From Planctomycetota bacterium (lineage in GTDB: Bacteria; Planctomycetota; Planctomycetia; Pirellulales; Pirellulaceae), in contig JAFLCP010000069.1 of the NCBI GenBank assembly GCA_017303505.1, forward strand, positions 1-39,010: 39,010 nucleotides of DNA. The letters run 5' to 3'. The notes under the pieces are model-generated. The model saw only the letters and a program-made list of their open reading frames with translations, had not been told where the DNA came from and made no database searches. Below are positions 33,582 to 39,010 of the stretch, piece by piece. The first letter of the stretch is position 1. Each line of letters begins with the position of its first letter. Made by a program: the position numbers and the translations under genes.

Positions 33582-34862
33582 CTAGGCTTCCTGCTCGATA
33601 GCAGGATTGGATTTTTGGGGAGTTTTGAGCCAATCCTTGGCTAGCCGCTTAGCCTCGCAAGCGGTCCGCCAGCAACGATATCGAAGATGGGCCAACGGAT
33701 AACGGGCGAAAACGTGTAAGCGGACCGTCCGAATTCGTTCGGCTCGAAGGGTCGCTTTGTACGGTTCATCGCCTCGGAGGAAATCGATTCCCGTCAGGCC
33801 GCGCTGTACACCGTCATGAATCAAGAACATATTCATGGCTACGCCGGGCGATTCGGCAGTGGAGCTGGTATCCACCCCTACCTGGTAACTGAAAATGGTT
33901 GTGTCGGAACGCAAACCGAATTGCATTGCAACCGGCAGACCTTCGTAGTTCAATTGCATCAGATGGGCTCGTCCACAACGGATCGCTTGAACGGCAACTT
34001 GGCGGAGAAACTTGCCGAACTTAGGATCTGCGAAACAACCGCTTTCACCTTTGCCTTGCCAACGCGACTGATGCAAGTTGGTCAAGTTATTCATGAACGC
34101 TTCAATCTGGGAATGATGTTCGACCCACTTAACTTCATAAGGTCCACCGCTCTGAACCTGCTTGAGCAATCGACGACCTTTATTGCGTCGACTCTTGGAC
34201 ATCTTTGCTAAGTAGGCTTCCCAGCCTTCGCTGAAGTCAATGCGCCAACAACCCATCACTTCATCGACATGACAAGCATGTCCATGCTCTTGCATATAAT
34301 TTTTTAAGATACCCATACATCGATCATCGCTGACGTAACAGTCAAGATCGAGCATGTCCCAGGTTCCACGCTTTTCACTCTGCCCTTGCTGATGTAAAGC
34401 CTCTGCGATCGCCAGTGTGACTTCCGTTTCTGTGCCAGGACTTGCTAACACCGATAGATATTCACTGCAGATGATCCCGTCACCGAGGAATCGCAACTCG
34501 CGTCCCATAAGGGGCGAGACTCGCAAATAGAACGGAGCCAAACCGAGAATGTCTCCGTGACTATTGCGGACTACCATAATCCTCAACTGCATTTCATGGG
34601 TTCGGTAACATTCCCACCAAGACATGCACCACATCGGATGCAAGAAAGGATCATTACACGCTAATTCGCTCCAGCGATCTTGGATCGATAGAACATCGGC
34701 TTCGTTAGACAACGTTTCTACAAAAAGACTCAAGGGGAGAGGCCTCGTCATTGCGTGTAAATCGACTTCTCGGGGTCGTTCTTGAACGAAAGAACCCTCC
34801 CTGGTATGTAGCATGAGGCGAATGTGATCCGCTGGAACTTCACCGAATTCCCCGCCTATCAC
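33582..34862 (-). CDS. CelD/BcsL-like GNAT acyltransferase
   Basis: A protein of up to 426 aa in the Acetyltransf_6 (CelD/FemAB-like) group, linked elsewhere to exopolysaccharide or cell-surface modification. The N-terminal half has WSELACNDPFLHPMWCMSWWECY. The second, acetyltransferase-like half (about 200-385) has the KMSKSRRNKGRRLLKQ helix and LMQLNYEGLPVAMQFGL. The C-terminal LRGDEPYKATL matches the family's closing motif. The GTG at 34862 has GAGGAAGG just upstream and is used here, but ATGs at 34814 and 34751 are possible, since the first 37 residues look unstructured. It is divergent from the second beta-propeller gene. Confidence 0.82.
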   Translation of the reverse strand: MIGGEFGEVPADHIRLMLHTREGSFVQERPREVDLHAMTRPLPLSLFVETLSNEADVLSIQDRWSELACNDPFLHPMWCMSWWECYRTHEMQLRIMVVRNSHGDILGLAPFYLRVSPLMGRELRFLGDGIICSEYLSVLASPGTETEVTLAIAEALHQQGQSEKRGTWDMLDLDCYVSDDRCMGILKNYMQEHGHACHVDEVMGCWRIDFSEGWEAYLAKMSKSRRNKGRRLLKQVQSGGPYEVKWVEHHSQIEAFMNNLTNLHQSRWQGKGESGCFADPKFGKFLRQVAVQAIRCGRAHLMQLNYEGLPVAMQFGLRSDTTIFSYQVGVDTSSTAESPGVAMNMFLIHDGVQRGLTGIDFLRGDEPYKATLRAERIRTVRLHVFARYPLAHLRYRCWRTACEAKRLAKDWLKTPQKSNPAIEQEA

Positions 34863-34885
34863 CCCCTTCCTCTGGGACTCCCGAG

Positions 34886-34914
34886 TCGATTATGCTCGCT
34901 GTATCGATTATGCT
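34886..34914 (+). repeat. Tandem direct repeat in a divergent promoter region
   Basis: TCGATTATGCT occurs at 34886-34896 and again at 34904-34914, an 18-base period, between the divergently read acetyltransferase and beta-propeller genes. Spaced direct repeats at near two helical turns can be activator sites. No consensus promoter is clear beside it. Confidence 0.45.
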
Positions 34915-34964
34915 GGTTAGCAAACCTGTACTTCCCACTCCCTCCTACCTGATACGAGTTTGAG

Positions 34965-36290
34965 ATGCACCCTCTTTCTCCCTCTTTCCGAATCTTAGCC
35001 AAGGCTAACATCGTGGGACTTCTGTTGGCTTTGAGTGCCATAAACAGTAAGGGAGAGGCTCAAGACACTTCGAGCCCAAACACAACGTCTCCAAACTCAG
35101 CCACAAGCCAAGACTGGGGACGCTTTCGCGGTCCTAATGGCACTGGTGTCCAACCGAAAACCAAAGCTCCCATTCCATGGCAAGCGAGCGATATTCGTTG
35201 GAAGATTCAGTTGCCAGGTAGTGGCAACAGCTCACCGGTGGTGTGGAAAGATCGCGTTTATGTATTCACCGCCTATCCAGATAACGCCAGCCGCGAATTG
35301 TTAGCCATCGATCTCAAAACGGGCCGCACCTTGTGGCAAAAAGCGTATCCATCCGCCCCGCACGCCCTACATCAACGCAGCAGTTATGCTTCGAGCACTC
35401 CGGTTGTTGATGACAGCGGCGTTTACATTGCTTGGGGTGTCCCCGATCAAGTTGAAGTTCGCGCCTTGACGCATGCAGGCGACGAAATATGGAAACGAGA
35501 TTTGGGACGTTATGTGAGCCAACATGGCTTTGGCACATCACCGATTATCGTGGATGACAAACTCATCCTCGTGAACAGTCAAGATGCGGAGGAACTACCG
35601 CCGGGTGTTGAGCCGGGTGTCAGTTCGATTGTCGCTTTGAATCTCAAGTCAGGCGAGACGATTTGGGAAAACAAGCGGCTAACGACTCGCGTGTGTTATG
35701 GCGTACCTTGCGTCGTCAAACAGGCAGACAAAACATTGCTGCTGGGTGCTGGTACCAAAGAAGGCTTCTTTGCCATCGATGCGGCAAGTGGAAAGACAGA
35801 ATGGGAATTTGCCGCATTTGATAAGCGTGTCGTCAGTAGTGCCGTGATGGGTGGTGGCTTGTTGATCAGCACTTGCGGGTCAGGCGGTGGCGGCAATGAA
35901 CTGATAGCCGTTTCCATTTTGGGTGAACCGAAAGAAGTGTATCGCATCCAACGCGCTGCCCCCTACGTTCCAACGCCAGTGGTTTCTGGTCCGTGGATTT
36001 TCATGTGGGCGGACAATGGAATCGTCTCTTGTGCAGAATTGAGCAATGGCAAAACTCGCTGGCAACAGCGCATCGGTGGCAACGTATCGAGCTCTCCCGT
36101 TATCGCCAATGATTGCTTGATCGGAATCAGCGAAGATGGCATTGTCACCTTTATCAAAGCGGGGCCAGAATTTGAGAAAATCGGCCAATTCTCGCTCGAT
36201 GATGTGATCCGCAGCACGCCGGCGATCACCGAAAACGAAGTGCTACTTCGCACCGACAAATACCTCATTTGCATCGGTGCCAGCGAATAA
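34965..36290 (+). CDS. Exported PQQ-type beta-propeller protein (second)
   Basis: A 441-aa protein. A signal-like hydrophobic start (about 12-28) is followed by a Ser/Thr/Asn-rich linker. QDWGRFRGPNGTGV then opens the propeller, as is common in planctomycete PQQ-repeat proteins. Blades such as ELLAIDLKTGRTLWQKAYP, SIVALNLKSGETIWEN and SCAELSNGKTRWQQ run to the C terminus. It shares only the fold with the propeller at 30966. Function is unknown; these proteins are usually periplasmic. A strong terminator follows, and the convergent gene encodes an exported thioredoxin-like lipoprotein. Confidence 0.85.
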   Translation: MHPLSPSFRILAKANIVGLLLALSAINSKGEAQDTSSPNTTSPNSATSQDWGRFRGPNGTGVQPKTKAPIPWQASDIRWKIQLPGSGNSSPVVWKDRVYVFTAYPDNASRELLAIDLKTGRTLWQKAYPSAPHALHQRSSYASSTPVVDDSGVYIAWGVPDQVEVRALTHAGDEIWKRDLGRYVSQHGFGTSPIIVDDKLILVNSQDAEELPPGVEPGVSSIVALNLKSGETIWENKRLTTRVCYGVPCVVKQADKTLLLGAGTKEGFFAIDAASGKTEWEFAAFDKRVVSSAVMGGGLLISTCGSGGGGNELIAVSILGEPKEVYRIQRAAPYVPTPVVSGPWIFMWADNGIVSCAELSNGKTRWQQRIGGNVSSSPVIANDCLIGISEDGIVTFIKAGPEFEKIGQFSLDDVIRSTPAITENEVLLRTDKYLICIGASE

Positions 36291-36294
36291 CACA

Positions 36295-36330
36295 ACGCCC
36301 TCACGTACAACTGTACGTGAGGGCGTTTTA
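36295..36330 (+). terminator. Intrinsic terminator after the second beta-propeller gene
   Basis: A perfect 15-bp stem (36295-36309 with 36312-36326) leaves a nominal two-base centre, so the top pairs open to form the loop, and it ends in TTTTA. It begins four bases after the stop. The inner 17 bases repeat the palindrome at 612-628. Placed between convergent genes, it could also act on the TlpA-like transcript. Confidence 0.85.
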
Positions 36331-36381
36331 GTTTGAATGCACGCGAGAATGGAACGTCTTTGAGAGATGTTCTGTCTCGGC

Positions 36382-37050
36382 TTACTTGAGTTGTGACTCT
36401 AGCCAGGGAATGACGTCCCCTTCGTAGGTGATTCCATCATCACCACTATTGTCATCGGTAAATGTCTTTTTCTTTTCGCCATCAGGGCCCAGTACAACAA
36501 TCGCTGGAATCGATTCAATTTCCAGCTCGGTAAAGACATCACTATCTGGCGTTGCACTGAGATAGTTCTTGAATTCTGCCTTTTGTTTTTTCAAGAACTC
36601 TTCCACCGCAGGCACGTAACTTTCTGGTGTCTTTGATTTGAGGCCAACGTAGTCGACATTGATGCTGACGCAGCGAACCTTGTCTGGATATTTCTTAGCC
36701 AGCTCGACCAAATGCGGAAATTCTCTCATGCAGGGAATGCAAGACGTGCTCCAAACATCAACAACTGTCCACTTTCCTTTTTCTGCAGCAATTTCTTTCA
36801 GGGCATCGGCCAGAGTTTTGACCTCGACTGCAATTTTGGGACCGTTTTCTTGGTTTTCTACCGCACCTTCTGCTGGCTTTGCCGTAGTACCGGAGACAGC
36901 TGGTTCATCTGCTGGAGCAGAGACTTCATTTGTTGGTACACTAATGGTGCTGATTGGCTTGTCGCTTGCAGCTGGTTGACAACCACCTAAGCACAAGGCC
37001 ACTGCGGCAGCGATCCTGTAATAGCCACTGAACCCCATCATCGATCGCAT
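36382..37050 (-). CDS. TlpA-like thioredoxin-fold lipoprotein
   Basis: A 222-aa envelope protein. The signal ends in a lipobox (LCLGGC, C24), so it should be lipid-anchored. A flexible Pro/Ala/Glu-rich linker leads to a thioredoxin fold from about residue 75. The redox motif is CIPC in WSTSCIPCMREFPHL, and the cis-proline region is ESIPAIVVLGPDG. It probably reduces or shuffles disulfides, or protects exported proteins. The ATG at 37050 has GAGGGG nine bases upstream and gives the right signal length; a start at 37089 would lengthen it. It is divergent from the triterpene cyclase gene across 124 bases. Confidence 0.87.
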   Translation of the reverse strand: MRSMMGFSGYYRIAAAVALCLGGCQPAASDKPISTISVPTNEVSAPADEPAVSGTTAKPAEGAVENQENGPKIAVEVKTLADALKEIAAEKGKWTVVDVWSTSCIPCMREFPHLVELAKKYPDKVRCVSINVDYVGLKSKTPESYVPAVEEFLKKQKAEFKNYLSATPDSDVFTELEIESIPAIVVLGPDGEKKKTFTDDNSGDDGITYEGDVIPWLESQLK

Positions 37051-37174
37051 GGATATACCCCTCAATACACACGCCTCAAAACTTCGCATTGGAATCGTCC
37101 GCCGCGAAAGATTTGCCGCGAATTGTTAGTTAAAAAATGAATCAGCCCCGTCCATCCTTAGTCGATCACTTTGC

Positions 37175-39010
37175 ATGACCTCACCGTATTCTACCCGTTC
37201 CTCGTCCGCAACTGAACCGCTGGATTACCAGCGGCTTAAGGCCGCGTTGTATCAAGCGAGAAACGAACTCATCGGGGAACGGGGCCACGCAACTCACTGG
37301 ACCGGGCAATTATCTACCTCCGCTTTGTCGACTGCAACAGCAGTCAGCGCCCTATCGCTCGTTCGCCAGAAACTCAAATCACCGAATCGAGATTTCGATA
37401 CGTTGATACAACGTGGAGCTGAATGGTTGTTTCGCCATCAAAATCCCGATGGTGGATTCGGCGATACCGATCGTAGTCACAGCAACATTGCGACAACCTT
37501 ATTGGTGATTGCGGCGTGGAAGTTGAGTCAATTTGAAGCAACCCCGCTCACAGCAACCCCGAACGCAGCAATCCCCAATGAAGCTGTATCTGCGGCCTTG
37601 GATAAGGCGTGGGCGTATGTCGACCAACAAGGCCGTTGGGATGGACTGCGGCGACGATATGGGAAAGACAAGACCTTCGTGGTACCTATTCTCTCGAATT
37701 GTGCCCTAGCTGGTTTAGTACCGTGGACGGCAGTCCCCGCATTACCCTTTGAATTGGCCGCACTACCACAAGCTTGGTACCGCTTCGTCAAAATGCCCGT
37801 AGTGAGTTATGCGATTCCCGCATTGGTGGCGATCGGGCAAGCCAAACATTTTCATGCGCCGACAAAGATTCTGCCATGGCGTTGGGTCCGAGCAAGTTGT
37901 GTGCAAACCTCGCGACGTGTTCTGCAAAAGATGCAGCCTCAAAGCGGCGGTTATTTGGAGGCCGTTCCCCTCACGAGCTTTGTGCTAATGAGCCTTGCCT
38001 CTATGGGATGCCACGAGCATCCGGTTTCTAAAGACGCGATTCGCTTTCTAGCCGATAGCGTGTTGGAAGATGGAAGTTGGCCAATCGATACCAACCTAGC
38101 TACCTGGGTAACTTCCCTGTCGATCAAAGCACTGTCGCGCGATGGTTTAGAAAACACAGTTGATACGTCGACCGTGGAATGGTTATTGAGTTGTCAGCAC
38201 TTAGTTCGACACCCGTTTACGGGGGCTGATCCAGGCGGTTGGGGTTGGACGAATCTCAGTGGTGCGGTCCCTGATGCGGATGACACTCCGGCTGCTCTGC
38301 TGGCGCTTCATGCCTATTGGAAACAAACCGTTGTTCGCGATCCGGCACTGCGCGCACGAATTCTCGATGCGGTAACACGTGGAATTCGTTGGCTTTATGG
38401 ATTACAGAATCGCGATGGTGGTTGGCCAACGTTCTGCAGGGGTTGGGGAACACTCCCGTTTGATCGCAGCGGCACAGACTTAACGGCCCATGCTCTTCGC
38501 GCCATCGATGTGTGGTTGACCCAAACGCCGGATGCTCGCGAACTATTTCCACACGATCTTTTTGCCAAACAGCCGAGTGCCTTTCGGTCCGGCGTCAACT
38601 ATTTGCAACGAAATCAAAATTCTGATGGAAGTTGGCTCCCGCTCTGGTTTGGAAACCAGGACTATTCTGGTGAAGATAATCCAATTTACGGAACCTCACG
38701 GGTGATGCTTGCCCTGAACGAGGTACGGTCGCTGGAGAAACTGCCTCAAATCGCTGAAATGCGTCGAAAAGGGGCCGAATTCCTGAGAAAAAGCCAAAAC
38801 CGTGATGGCGGTTGGGGGGGTGGTACGAGCGTCCCCTACGGACAGGATCGCAGCGAATCTAACGATGATCGGTCCAGCTCGGTGGAAGAATCTGCGGTTG
38901 CCCTGGAAGCTTTACTCACTTTGGCGGACACCTCAGTTGCTGATTCCACTATAATTCGAGGCTTAAACTGGTTGAGTGAATCGATCTGCCTGGGTTATCA
39001 TCGTACCAGT
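37175..39010 (+). CDS. shc: Squalene-hopene-cyclase-like class II triterpene cyclase (3' end outside the window)
   Basis: An open frame runs from ATG 37175 to the window edge (612 codons, still open). The class II catalytic motif is DADD at 367-370, followed by TPAALLAL where SHC usually has TA, at nearly the same position as in characterised squalene-hopene cyclases (about 374-377). Repeated QW motifs are present: QNPDGGFGD (89-97), QNRDGGWP (411-418), QNSDGSWL (481-488) and QNRDGGWGGG (541-550). The N-terminal stretch (HWTGQLSTSALSTATAVSAL) is divergent from the common SHC start. It should cyclise squalene or a related polyprene at the membrane. The product (hopene or other) cannot be told. 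Squalene would also feed the carotenoid operon at 5916. Confidence 0.85.
   Translation, partial: MTSPYSTRSSSATEPLDYQRLKAALYQARNELIGERGHATHWTGQLSTSALSTATAVSALSLVRQKLKSPNRDFDTLIQRGAEWLFRHQNPDGGFGDTDRSHSNIATTLLVIAAWKLSQFEATPLTATPNAAIPNEAVSAALDKAWAYVDQQGRWDGLRRRYGKDKTFVVPILSNCALAGLVPWTAVPALPFELAALPQAWYRFVKMPVVSYAIPALVAIGQAKHFHAPTKILPWRWVRASCVQTSRRVLQKMQPQSGGYLEAVPLTSFVLMSLASMGCHEHPVSKDAIRFLADSVLEDGSWPIDTNLATWVTSLSIKALSRDGLENTVDTSTVEWLLSCQHLVRHPFTGADPGGWGWTNLSGAVPDADDTPAALLALHAYWKQTVVRDPALRARILDAVTRGIRWLYGLQNRDGGWPTFCRGWGTLPFDRSGTDLTAHALRAIDVWLTQTPDARELFPHDLFAKQPSAFRSGVNYLQRNQNSDGSWLPLWFGNQDYSGEDNPIYGTSRVMLALNEVRSLEKLPQIAEMRRKGAEFLRKSQNRDGGWGGGTSVPYGQDRSESNDDRSSSVEESAVALEALLTLADTSVADSTIIRGLNWLSESICLGYHRTS

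Noticed and set aside
1..39010. CRISPR array, prophage, insertion sequence, tRNA or rRNA
   Set aside because: No regularly spaced repeats, integrase, transposase, cloverleaf or conserved rRNA segments were seen.

Overview
The window looks like chromosomal DNA of a planctomycete, most likely a Pirellulales-type organism. The signs are a sigma factor of the extracytoplasmic-function (ECF) type next to a Hanks-type Ser/Thr kinase with a multi-pass membrane tail, exported beta-propeller proteins of the PQQ-repeat type, a ThuA-like protein with a Tat signal, a FloA-type flotillin, a C30 carotenoid operon and a squalene-hopene-cyclase-like gene. Base composition looks close to 50 % GC by eye. I saw no phage, insertion sequence, CRISPR, tRNA or rRNA.

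Layout. 1-1019: the tail of an unidentified gene, then about 0.9 kb without a gene but with short repeats. 1020-5684: a sugar-acid catabolic locus, with a GntP permease divergent from an IlvD/Edd-type sugar-acid dehydratase and a DapA-type aldolase/dehydratase. 5916-12622: a five-gene C30 carotenoid operon (crtN, aldH, crtP, a PlsC-type acyltransferase, crtQ) that should yield a glycosylated and acylated diapocarotenoic acid of staphyloxanthin type. 12751-21922: a Tat-exported ThuA-like protein, a large U32 (RlhA-like) protein, biotin protein ligase, an ECF sigma/kinase pair, a phytanoyl-CoA-dioxygenase-like protein and MnmA. 22043-27954: FloA, an alpha/beta hydrolase, a small exported fasciclin protein that looks highly expressed, an NfeD membrane protease and a CrtI/amine-oxidase-like flavoprotein. 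28052-33300: a tightly packed minus-strand run of an iron-dependent alcohol dehydrogenase, an exported beta-propeller, a HemN-like radical SAM protein, a GcvH-like lipoyl carrier and a two-cluster ferredoxin. 33582-39010: a CelD-like acetyltransferase, a second exported beta-propeller, a TlpA-like thioredoxin lipoprotein and a class II triterpene cyclase cut by the window edge.

Two themes stand out. First, genes for membrane-ordering lipids (C30 carotenoid and the cyclase, both expected to draw on squalene) lie within 33 kb of a flotillin and an NfeD protein. Second, the last three genes of the 28052-33300 run overlap by 4-8 bases and pair a radical SAM enzyme with a lipoyl carrier and a ferredoxin. 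I do not recognise that set as a described pathway, and it is my best candidate for an undescribed system.
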